Below, in pieces: positions 49,125-57,670 of a stretch of 64,000 nt of DNA. A program made the position numbers and the translations under genes. Source of the DNA: Callipepla californica brunnescens (taxonomy: Eukaryota; Chordata; Aves; Galliformes; Odontophoridae); contig JALIRH010000063.1 of the NCBI GenBank assembly GCA_023055505.1, positions 1,877,501-1,941,500 on the forward strand, given 5' to 3'. Positions within the stretch are counted from its first letter, which is position 1; every line of letters begins with the position of its first letter. The notes under the pieces were generated by a model that saw nothing but the letters and a program-made list of their open reading frames with translations, was not told where the DNA came from and made no database searches.

Positions 49125-49691
49125 TCACCCCATCTATGCATGACAAAGTGCTACAGATGGTTTACTTCTACACAGGCAAAGGGTTTTCCCCTGCCCTGCA
49201 ATGCTCCTGGAAGCACACAAGCCCACACATAACATTACCCTTCGCCCTGCTGATCCCCAGGATGTGACACCGCACTGAATGCCTGCCACAGCCCTCTAAT
49301 TTATAAGACTACTTCAGACATGAGCAAATGGTCCTTTGGCTCCTCCTGGGTCTGCTGAGTTTGTTATGGAGATGTTCATCCACTCACAGCCCAGAATCTG
49401 ACTCAATGCTCAACACCTGATAAAGCTGAACACTAGGTGCTTCGCTTGGCTTAAGTCCGTCCCTTTTAGTGCCCATGTTACAGCTGCCAGACATCTGACT
49501 GCTGAGCACTGCGTGCTAGAGGAAGAAACGGGGCTCTGCATTCATGGCTATCCCTGTATCGTCCTGCACAGGACCAGTCACAACAGAGATATTATTACTT
49601 AAAAAAAATTAATAGATAGGAGAGTTCAAATACAATATTTGAGCAGAAACAAAACAAGTGAGAGCTCTAGACATCTTTTAGATCTCCACCA

Positions 49692-50790
49692 GAGAGTACT
49701 AGGCAGGCTGAGCTGTGGGCCTAGGAGAACCTCATGCAGTTCAACAAAGGCAAGTGCAAGGTCTGCAGCTGAGCCATGGCAACTCCTGCGTAGCGTGAAT
49801 AACCCAAAAGAATATTATCCACAGAAAATAATGAGGTGGATGGTATATTTTGTTTGGCTTATCTGGGTAGTATACAGACAACCAGTAAATAAGGAAAGGC
49901 TCACCTGTCACTGATGGTCGAGGCTTGCCCAAAACTCCACAGGAGAGGGATCTCCAAAAAGAAATCCTTCCCCAGTGGTGGTCAGCCCTTCAATGGGGTC
50001 TGTGAGAAGTGGAGCCCAACCCCTTCTGGTCACACACCTTCACCTGTGCTCCTGCAGCTGACTCAGTGCTCACCTCAGGTGATCAGTCAGTGGTTCAGGA
50101 CATGATTCAATAGTTCGCATACACCTGATAGCAGTACAAGCTGGGGGACAAAAGGATGGAGCACAGCTCTGCTGAAAAGGGCTTGGGGTTGGCAGCTGGA
50201 TGTGAGCCAGCACTGTGCCCTTGTAGCCCAGAAAGCCAACCATGCCCTGGGCTGATCCTGCCCCTCTGCTCTGCACCGTGATACCTCACATGGAGTGCTG
50301 CTTCCAGATGGGAGTCCTCAGCATGGGAGAGATGTGGACCTGTTGGAGCATCCAGAAAAGGGCCATACAAATACTGCAAGGGATGGGGCACCTCCCTACA
50401 AGGGCAGGCTGAGAGCTGGGGCTATGCAGCATGGAGAACAGAAGGCTGCAGGGAGACCTGAGAGCAGCCTGCCAGTATCCAAAGGAGAGATACAGGAAAG
50501 AGGGGTACAGACTCTTCAGCTGGGTCTCCTGCGATAGGACAAGGGGAAACTGGTTTCAAGCTAAAGAAGGGGAGATTTAGACTGGATATATGGAAGATTT
50601 TTTATCATAAGGGTGGTGAGGTGCTAGCACAGTTGGCCCAAAGAGGTGGTGGTGCTCCATCCCTGCAGATACTCAAGGTCAGGATGGAGCACCTGATGGA
50701 GCTGTGGGTGTCCCTGCTCACTACAGGGGAATTGGGCTAGATGGTCTTTAAGGTTCCTTCCAACTCAAGCAATTCTATGACTGCATGATA
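49692..50790 (+). mobile_element. CR1 LINE fragment interrupted by an insert
   Basis: The left part (49692-49794) holds GAGAACCTCATGCAGTTCAA and CAAGTGCAAGGTCTGCAGC, from the CR1 reverse-transcriptase region. The frame resumes at about 50122 with GTACAAGCTGGGGGACAAAA and continues to a 3' end with TTGGGCTAGATGGTC and AATTCTATGACTGCATGA. About 330 bp in between is not CR1. A short internal deletion is also present near 50255. Plus orientation, antisense to CACNA2D2. Confidence 0.88.
49795..50121. mobile_element. Unidentified insert inside the CR1, possibly a solo LTR
   Basis: This stretch breaks the CR1 at the point where family members run on without a gap. It has motifs such as GAGAGGGATCTCC and GTGGTGGTCAGCCCTTC and could start TGAATAACCC and end GTTCGCA, the TG...CA of an LTR. 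I could not find a convincing target-site duplication, so the LTR idea is tentative and the boundaries are plus or minus about 10 bp. Confidence 0.4.
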
Positions 50791-53700
50791 AAATAGCTTA
50801 CACAAGCTCTGAACAATATTTACAAATATGCACTTTGATTTGGTTTCTTATTTAGAGGATGGATGAACTTGGACACGAGATTCTTCTGGACAGCAGAATG
50901 CTCAGCACCCACCAGAGAGGACCCTGTCAACTTGCTGCAAGAGGAAAGCAAGGACCCAGCCCTGTCAGGAGCTGAATGGTATTTATAAGAATCATGTCCT
51001 CCTGTGTCACTTCAAAGGCCACCCAACTCTCTTTCCCAACTCACCCCACCCATTACACAGTTCAGTGTGTAACTTTGTGCTGGGAAGGCCAAGAGCCTCA
51101 GCAGCTGTACGACTGTCACCTTCTAATGTCCTTGTGTCTGTCCTTGTTTCCGTCCTCCCATCCTTCCCCCCACCCTTCCTCAAAGCATCCGTTGATTTCT
51201 AACACAGCACAGGATTTGCTCCAGTGCACAGCATGATCTAATTTGCACTTCATTGCTCTGCACACCTCATCATTTGCACGCCCAAACAGCAGCCTCTGCC
51301 CCCACCCCTCCCCCCCACCCATCTCCTCTTTCTTCCTTCTCCTCCACCTCCCGCTGCACCTCCTCAGCAAAACTCCACTCCAGGAAGCTGCAGTGAGAAG
51401 GCTCATATTACCAGGACTTCATTGCTTTTACAAAATTTACTAGCTTGCTGTGAAGCCTCATAAATAATTCAAGATAGACAACCTTTGTCAGGTAAATGAA
51501 CGTGTTTTTGTAATCCATCACTCTTCTATCAGCGATATGCATACTCGCTATAGGCACTGTCCATACCTCCTCAAGAATTCCCTAAGCATCAGTGCCAGAC
51601 AGGGCAGCACCTGCAGCACCCAGGGAACCCAAAGGTTGCCCAGGGGCTCCAGCAGATCCATAACAGACACCTGCTGGGGCAAGAGTAGCTCCAGCCTGGC
51701 CTTTGGGATGGCAGCTCCATTACAACCCTTGTGGAGCAATGAGACACAGACCCTGAGACAGGAGGCTCATTCTTTGGGAGGATTTCCTCTTCATTGTAGG
51801 AGCTTCAAAGACTGACACAAAGCAGGGCTAAGAAGCACACTGCGTCCCATCCTTCTCAGATTTAACTCTACGCACTCTGTTGGTGTGTACAACAACTACT
51901 GCACAAAGTAGTAGTTGGTGCATACACAACTACTGCACAAAGCAAGCACTTGGCTTGTTCCAGTAAGGAACCCAACTTCTGCTTCAGCAGCTGCACTCAG
52001 AAAGCTTTACCAAAATCAGAGCTATTCCTCCAAATAATGTTTGTTCACCCCCACCTGACAGCTACCTGTAATTAGCTCCTCCAGAGTGCCCAGCCCCAAA
52101 CAGCAGCACAAGGACAAGGCCTGGCCCTGTGGAAGGGGCACTACTATGCTGCCATTCTGCACCAGCACCACAGTGGCCCAACTGTAAACAAGAGCAACAG
52201 TCACACACAGAACTGATGGATGAACACAGAATCCATCGAGCGTTCAACCTGCCCGGCCAGGTCACGACAGCCCTCTCCCCACAGCCTTTCCACCTGTCTT
52301 GAGCTGATTTACCTGAGCAGCCCAATCTCTTGCATCCATCAGTGCTCTACTTTATGGCAGAAGAATTAATCTTTCGCTCTGGGTAATCACCTTTTGTGGG
52401 TTTTTTCCTGGAATTTATGACCTACAGGTAATGGCCGAGACTGAAAGATTTGTAGGACTACTGTCAGAGATACATTGAAAATCCAGCATGCATCCTCCGC
52501 AACCTCAAGCGATTCAGACTGAAGAAAGCCACACCAATAGCTTGTGGATCCAACACAACAACAGGTTGTACAACCCCACCGAACAGGTTGTACACCTGGC
52601 TGAACACCAGGTCCGCCCAAGGATAAACTCAGGTTTCCACTCAGGCCCTCCAGAACCACCCACAGTTCGTACTGTATGCAGTCGAGCACCAAACATTGGC
52701 AGTACAGACAAGGTAGGACCCCCACTCTCCTACCTGAGAGTTATTGAGATGAGGGGTGAAGGATAAAAGTGGGAAGAAAAGGAGTGAGAAAGATACGGGA
52801 GAACCTTGAGGACTGCAGAAGTAAGTCGTTAGGCCTTGGTAGCTGCTCATCCTGAGGAATATGCTTAGTAATTGAGCCAGGCTGGTGACAGCATGCACAC
52901 TGACATGCTGTGCTCTATCTGCCCACTCCTCCTCAAGGAAGCTGTCCTGGTTTCCTTCCCTACTTCCAGACACGAATTCATATACAGCTGTTCCCAGTGT
53001 GAGAGCCGAGTAGGAATCATTCAGAACGGGTAAGAGGAAGGGAGAAAACACAGACAGCATCAAAGAAAAACTGCAAATGACTCCTCTCCCTACTGCTGTT
53101 CAGGTGTCCCCACACACCCAGAGTGGTGCCAGTGCTGCAGAGCCTATAGGAGCCCAGCAGCAGGGCCACTGCTGCCTGTGCCTGCAGCAGTATGAGCTCT
53201 CCTTGCCCTCCCAGAAGGAGCAATGCAATGTCAGGCACAGGGGCACGGCTGCCCTCCCAGCAGGCCAGCTGCTCAGCCATGTGCAGCAAAAGACAAGCAA
53301 GGCCATCATCATGCTTCCTCCCTGCTCTTTTCGCAACACAGTCCCTTCCCAAGCATCAAAACCACAATTGGAAAAGATTTTCTGACTGCACAGCAGGCAA
53401 GCAGCAGAACAAGAGAAGGGACTCCCCCTACATAGCATCCTGCAAACCCTCAAACATCCAGTCCTAATAGAGCTATTTATTTCAAGCCCTGCTAGCCCAG
53501 ATGTGCCATCACTACCAGCATCGTTAACCTCATTTAGGACGAAATGATATGAGCACAAATCAAAGCCTGCTGAAAGGAAGCAATTAATTAGGTGGAGCAA
53601 ACTCAAGCCCACCTCTCCAGCAGCGATGGGCACCCACCATCCTCACGGCTCTCAGCAGGAGCCTCGTGCATCTGGCACAATGCAAGGGAGCACCTTGAGG

Positions 53701-56429
53701 CCGCTGCCCAACACACACCGTGACGCCGTATTGGAGGGGCAGGATGGACAGGTGCAGATTCCCAGGCCTCTCTCCCTGCAGGCATCTCTCCCCGTGCCTC
53801 ACCAGCATGCATACAGCAGCTCTGTGCACACCTGCTTCCACACGGGAAGCAAACAGCTCACCACCTCTAGCAGATGGCAATTTCCCTTCAAGCCCAAGTG
53901 CCACAGCCCTACAAAGCAAGGAGGCGGCTGCTCTCTCCTCAGACAGCCACGTCTCCCAGCGCTCCTAATGGGAAACGGTGGCACTGCAGGTGCAGGGCTG
54001 CCCCGGTGCCCAGGCTTCGGCCACCCACTGCCACATCTCCCAGAACTGCACACAGCTCCGTGCTGCCACAGCAATCCCTCCCTGCAGCACTGAGCAGAAA
54101 AAAATTAGCGGCGGCCAACAGCTTCCCATCCGACAGCCGCTAATCCTGCTGACCACACAGACACACACTTGTGTGTGAGTGCCCCTGAGAGGAGCCCGGT
54201 CAGACAGCGGGCACCACCTAATGCGCCCACCCCGATGGGTTCGTTCCAGTCTGGGATTTTGCTCTTCAAATCTCAATGAGCAATTCCCCTTTGCACAACT
54301 GGCTGAACCGAGCCTTCCGTAGCTCGGCGTAAGATGATTAAAGCCATGCAACCCAGGAGGAGAAAGATAATGTGGAGCACCAGAGATTTAGCAGGGACAG
54401 AACCAAGAACCAACACGTAGAAACCACTGAAAAAAAATTAATAAAATTGGAGCAAAGAAAAAAAAAAAAATTAATATCCATTTTCTTTCCCCCCTCTGCT
54501 CTCAGCAAAATGCCCCGATTGTTCCTCCTGCTCCAGGCAGAGCAGAACGGCTGTGTGACCATGGTTCCTGCGAGCCCGACAGCTCAACGTGACTTCTCTG
54601 ATTTGCAGAGAAACCTCCAAAGACAAACAAGGTTTCTCATCAAGGCTCTGTGTCATTCGCTGTTGTTGCAAGGGTGCGTTGTCCGAAGGAGGAGAAAAGC
54701 TGGCGGCTGGGAGAGCTCAGCAGCCTGCTCCGGCAGCACAGCCCAGCTGCTGACCGACACACCTTTCAGAAACTATTTCCATTATATCCAACACCTTCAG
54801 AAAGCAGAAGGGCGCAGACAGGGAACCACTCAGAGGGAACAGTTGATGAAGGCATTATCTGAGTGCTGGTGCCAGCTGCCATTGCACTTCTCATTCCCAT
54901 CAAATATTTCTCTTCTGAGAAACAAGCACAGAGGCCCAGGGGCACAGCGCGACGTTCCAACCTGCACGCGACAGGCGTTAGCCTACTGCCCAGCAACCGT
55001 GCATCATCATCAGACCTCCACCCGTGACTCTTCTTTTCTCCAAGCTCGCAAAGCAGGTCACGAGGAGAACGACACGAGCACAGACGCAGCGGGTCAGGCA
55101 GAGGTCTTGCATCCTTCCTATGCTTCCTCACGCACACCAGTGCTACTCCCCACCAAGGCACGCACTCAGTCTGTGGCCTTTTCAGGACCATGCCCTCAGC
55201 TACAGGGGGCACATCGCTGCCAGCGGTTTGGTGTTCACATCTTGCCTCTGTCAGCGCAGGTCAGACCCGCTTGGTAACACCACTGCGAGCAGGAGAGCAC
55301 AGAGCCAACAGAATCCAGCTCGTAAACCCCATCAAGTTATCTGGAATAAAGCTGCTGTGGCCAAAAAGCCAGCACAGTTCATTGGAACAACATAGATAAT
55401 GACTGGTCTGAGTGAGAGGAAGGCCAGAACAGTATCCACAAGTCACACATCTCCTAAGGACATCTCCCCTGGGATAAGGGCCTTCATTAAAAAAAACAAC
55501 AACAACAAAACACTTTCCACAGTTAGAAGGAAAACACAGCTCCACTTGGCACGCTGCTGCCCAGAAAGGATTTATGGCACAAAACAGAAGAAAAAGCAAC
55601 AGCTGACATACAACCTCTGGCCAAGCTGCCAAAATACTGAGAGTGCCCCAAAAACTTCAACTGTGCTTCACCATGTACGTAACTCCTGGGACTCAGGTAG
55701 GGATTCTCCCAGCAGAAGGAGCAGCACGCAGAGGTGCGGGATCAGGCTGCCAGGCCCCAGCACTCACCACCTTCCCTTCCCGCTTCTCCCCCTGTAGGTA
55801 GACATTTCTCAGGGTCTTATCTGGGAGGATTTCTGCGCGTACGCGATGGCAACGCAAGGGATCCCATCAGCTCTCAAAGGTCAGAGAGATTCAGAAACGC
55901 GGACGCGAGACCCAAAAGAATTCAGGAGGGATGTGTCTGAACGGGAGCCGTTTCTGACGAAATAAGGAGCACAAACAGCCGTGCCTTCAGCGAAGCAGAC
56001 ATTAGCAGGGTAAGCTGCAGCTCTCCCGAATAAACAACACCGTTCCTCCTGCCGATAAGCCTTCTTTTCAGAAGGCCTGAATGCACGCCTGGAAAAACGC
56101 ACTTGGAGATCAAAGACGCTCATGTGAAAGGCTTTCAAAAATACTTTGTATGACACATGTATATATATTCCTATTCTTAAGCAAATCAGAAATGACAGAG
56201 GATTGTGACACAGAGCGGTGCCTATGCACCGGGGCAGCACAAAGTTAAGGGCAGCGCTGCTATTATTAACTCCGTGTCATTGACATCTTCCCCCACCTCC
56301 AGAATCACCGCCTGTAAGGACACGGCGGCAGCATCCACTTTGAACTGTCGGGATGCATTCCCCCCCTCCACCACCACAACCATCATCACCCCGGTTTTTG
56401 TGTCAACAAGCAGCAGCATTTCGTAACGA
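50791..56429. other. Intron 1, promoter-side segment without gene
   Basis: Intronic DNA leading up to the CpG island. It holds a 17-bp direct repeat with foldback (51883-51942), an A-rich tract near 54458-54475 and a 301-codon open plus frame at 54372-55277. No recognisable repeat family or exon. Confidence 0.5.
51883..51942. repeat. 17-bp direct repeat with embedded foldback
   Basis: ACAACTACTGCACAAAG occurs at 51892-51908 and again exactly at 51926-51942, 34 bp apart. Between them TAGTAGTTGGTGCATAC is an imperfect inverted copy of the left arm, so the locus can form a hairpin or a slipped duplex. Confidence 0.85.
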
Positions 56430-56618
56430 AGGCGACAGGCTCTTAAAATACACCTCGGCAAGATTCCCGCTGCCCGCACGCACCGAGCCGAGCGCTGCCC
56501 AGAGCAGCCCGCACCCCGCGGCCAGGTGAGCGGCACCGTGCGTTGGGAGGGACCGCGAGCCCCGGGGGTGGGCAACGCACCGCGTGCTTGGGACTACGAC
56601 GCAAAAGCCATCGCCCCC

Positions 56619-56645
56619 GGGGGTGGGGGTGGGGGGGTAGGAGGG
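56619..56645. promoter_or_regulatory. G-quadruplex-forming run at the start of intron 1
   Basis: G5-T-G5-T-G7-TAGGA-G3 satisfies a G-quadruplex pattern with very short loops. It lies 170-200 bp downstream of the exon 1 donor, on the strand templating CACNA2D2, where such structures and R-loops are known to influence promoter-proximal transcription. Formation here is inferred. Confidence 0.5.
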
Positions 56646-56815
56646 CAGCGGCGGCCGCCTGGGGAAGTTTGCGCTCCGCAGCAACTTCGGGGCCGCCGCT
56701 CGCCCCCACCCGCGGCCCCCGCCCGCCCGACGAGCGGCTCCGCCCGCGGCCCCGCCGCTCCCCGCGCAGGCCCCGCGGTACCGGGCGGGGGTCCCGGGCC
56801 GGCGGCGGCACTTAC

Positions 56816-56940
56816 GTGTGCTGCTGGGGGAAGCTGTAGCCGTGCGCGGCGGGGGCGGCGAGGAGCAGCAGCAGGGCCAGGTGGCCGCAGAGCGCCGGGG
56901 CGACGGGCGCCGCGCTGCCGGTCGGAGCCGCCATCGCCAT
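56816..56940 (-). CDS. CACNA2D2: CACNA2D2 coding exon 1: signal peptide and mature N terminus
   Basis: Translation from the ATG at 56940 gives 41 codons plus two bases: MAMAAPTGSAAPVAPALCGH, then LALLLLLAAPAAHG, then YSFPQQH and the first two bases of a Thr codon. The Leu-rich core (about residues 21-30) and AAPAAHG form a secretory signal peptide, with likely cleavage before YSFPQQ. The exon ends at 56816 with donor CACAC|gtaag, phase 2, completed by the T that opens exon 2. The start has a strong Kozak context (A at -3, G at +4); a second in-frame ATG lies two codons on. The signal peptide (about 34 residues) looks shorter than the mammalian leader as I recall it. The exon sits inside a CpG island and is very GC-rich. 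An out-of-frame ATG lies 8 nt upstream. Confidence 0.9.
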
Positions 56941-56948
56941 GTTTCCAT
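56816..56948 (-). other. Exon 1 part of an upstream ORF overlapping the CACNA2D2 start
   Basis: An ATG at 56948, 8 nt before the main ATG and in another frame, opens a reading frame beginning METWRWRLRP. It runs through exon 1 and, after splicing, stops at TGA 34974-34972 in exon 2, 59 codons in all. Its context is weaker (T at -3, G at +4) than that of the main start (A at -3, G at +4). It could lower translation of the main frame if transcription begins upstream of it. No protein function is claimed. Confidence 0.6.
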
Positions 56949-57117
56949 TAAAAGCGCGGCGGGGAAGGGGCAGAGGCGGCCCCGCGGGGGCGGCTCCCCC
57001 CGCCGCCGCCGCCGCCCGTGCGACGAACGCGGCGGTTCTCGGCAGGGGCGGGGGGGAGGGGGAAGGAAAAGGGCACCGACCGGCGACCGCTCGCCCGCTG
57101 CCTCCCGGCGGCGGCCA

Positions 57118-57155
57118 GCACTGAGCGCCCGCGCCCCGCTACTTTCCCTCAAATA
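57118..57155 (-). promoter_or_regulatory. Candidate TATA-like box and initiator
   Basis: On the minus strand a TATTTGAG element (57155 to 57148) stands 33 bp upstream of an initiator-like CTCAGTG whose A is at 57122, a normal TATA-to-start spacing. If used, the 5' UTR would be about 180 nt and would include the upstream ATG at 57-k minus strand position 56948. TATTTGAG is a weak TATA box, and CpG-island genes often start diffusely, so this is only one possible start. Confidence 0.35.
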
Positions 57156-57181
57156 GGCGGGCGGCCCGGCCCGGCCCCGCT

Positions 57182-57209
57182 CCGCCCCGCCGCCGCCTCC
57201 CCGCCCCGC
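57182..57209. promoter_or_regulatory. GC boxes (Sp1/KLF-type)
   Basis: Two GGGGCGG-type boxes read on the minus strand (57182-57191 and about 57199-57209), 60-90 bp upstream of the inferred start at 57122. Sp1/KLF sites of this kind are typical of CpG-island promoters. Occupancy is not shown. Confidence 0.6.
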
Positions 57210-57242
57210 TCCGGCCCCCTTCCCCGCCGCCCCGCCGCGAGC

Positions 57243-57254
57243 TGCGCATGCGCC
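57243..57254. promoter_or_regulatory. NRF1-like site
   Basis: TGCGCATGCGCC is a near-perfect palindromic match to the NRF1 consensus (YGCGCAYGCGCR), about 120 bp upstream of the inferred start. NRF1 sites at this distance are common in CpG-island promoters. Seen directly; binding is inferred. Confidence 0.55.
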
Positions 57255-57264
57255 GCACCGTGGG

Positions 57265-57284
57265 CCCCCCCCCCACCCCCCCCC
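57265..57284. repeat. C10-A-C9 run in the promoter
   Basis: Ten C, one A, nine C on the plus strand, about 145-160 bp upstream of the inferred start. The gene's coding strand is G-rich here. It can form a G-quadruplex or i-motif, and length errors are likely in assemblies. Confidence 0.9.
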
Positions 57285-57670
57285 GACCTCCTCCGAACCC
57301 CGACCCCGTCGGGTGGGCGCCCTCGGGGCGGTTCGGTTCCGCACCCCGGGGCGGTTCGGCTCAGCAGCCGTGCGGGGCTGTCCGTACGTGTAAGGCGTAG
57401 ATGTGACCCGACGGCACGCAGGCTGTCGGAGGGCTGTTTTGAGGGGGGGAATGAGTGCGTGGTAAAGCCCGAGGCTCGATGTTCAGCTTCAGTGCGGCCG
57501 GGCGCTAGCAGAGCACGAGAACAGGGACTCGCTTCTCGTCCCCCGGGCCAGCTGACCCGAGGCCAGCGCTGCTGTGCCCCTGTAGCTTCGGGATGGGTGC
57601 GTGGGTCGGCCCGGTAGCGCTTGAGCAGGAGCCAAAGCGGAGGCTCCGCGGCCCCACGCCGGCAGCAGGG

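Larger units (their letters stand above)
41796..49691. other. Intron 1 segment without gene
   Basis: Nearly 8 kb of intronic DNA free of recognisable CR1. It contains AT-rich blocks (about 42740-42850 and 43010-43120, with TTAATAAATAAG and GAATTATTAAAG), a G-rich run (46253-46272) and a poly-C run (49110-49124). No exon, tRNA or other RNA gene recognised. Confidence 0.5.
35019..56815 (-). other. CACNA2D2 intron 1
   Basis: This 21,797-bp phase-2 intron lies between the exon 1 donor (gtaag) and the exon 2 acceptor (ttgcag). It holds four CR1 fragments, poly-G and poly-C runs, and the first part of the CpG island. No internal exon or RNA gene was recognised. A plus-strand frame open for 301 codons (54372-55277) is treated as a finding, not a gene. 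Confidence 0.85.
1..57122 (-). other. CACNA2D2: 5' part of the CACNA2D2 gene (exons 1-2 and flanking introns)
   Basis: The visible gene runs right to left: promoter, exon 1, intron 1, exon 2, then intron 2, which leaves the window at position 1. CACNA2D2 encodes alpha2delta-2, an extracellular auxiliary subunit that raises surface expression and shapes gating of high-voltage-activated calcium channels; it is prominent in Purkinje cells. Identification rests on the joined exon 1-2 peptide (YSFPQQHT then [20 protein letters not shown]), which matches the N terminus of mature mammalian alpha2delta-2 and not alpha2delta-1, -3 or -4. The next conserved segment (IYKDNRNLF in mammals) was not found, so exon 3 probably lies beyond the left edge. 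The right-hand limit is the candidate transcription start at 57122 and is inferred. Confidence 0.88.
56430..57670 (-). promoter_or_regulatory. CpG-island promoter of CACNA2D2
   Basis: Base composition changes abruptly from ordinary intronic DNA to dense G+C with frequent CpG at about 56430 and back at about 57670, with the densest part about 56480-57420. The island covers exon 1, the inferred 5' UTR, the proximal promoter and the first few hundred bases of intron 1. CpG-island promoters are usual for widely or neuronally expressed vertebrate genes. It contains GC boxes, an NRF1-like palindrome, homopolymeric C runs and G-rich runs. Edges are by eye. Such promoters often start transcription at several sites and in both directions, so a divergent noncoding transcript to the right is possible but not shown. 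Confidence 0.88.

Noticed and set aside
56403..57344. 313-codon open frame on the minus strand through the CpG island
   Set aside because: Very high G+C removes stop codons. The true frame here is the CACNA2D2 signal-peptide frame ending at the 56816 donor; this other frame is Arg/Gly/Pro-rich and includes intron sequence.
57018..57617. 199-codon plus-strand frame in the CpG island
   Set aside because: Low-complexity Arg/Pro/Ala composition driven by G+C; no domain and no sign of a divergent coding gene.
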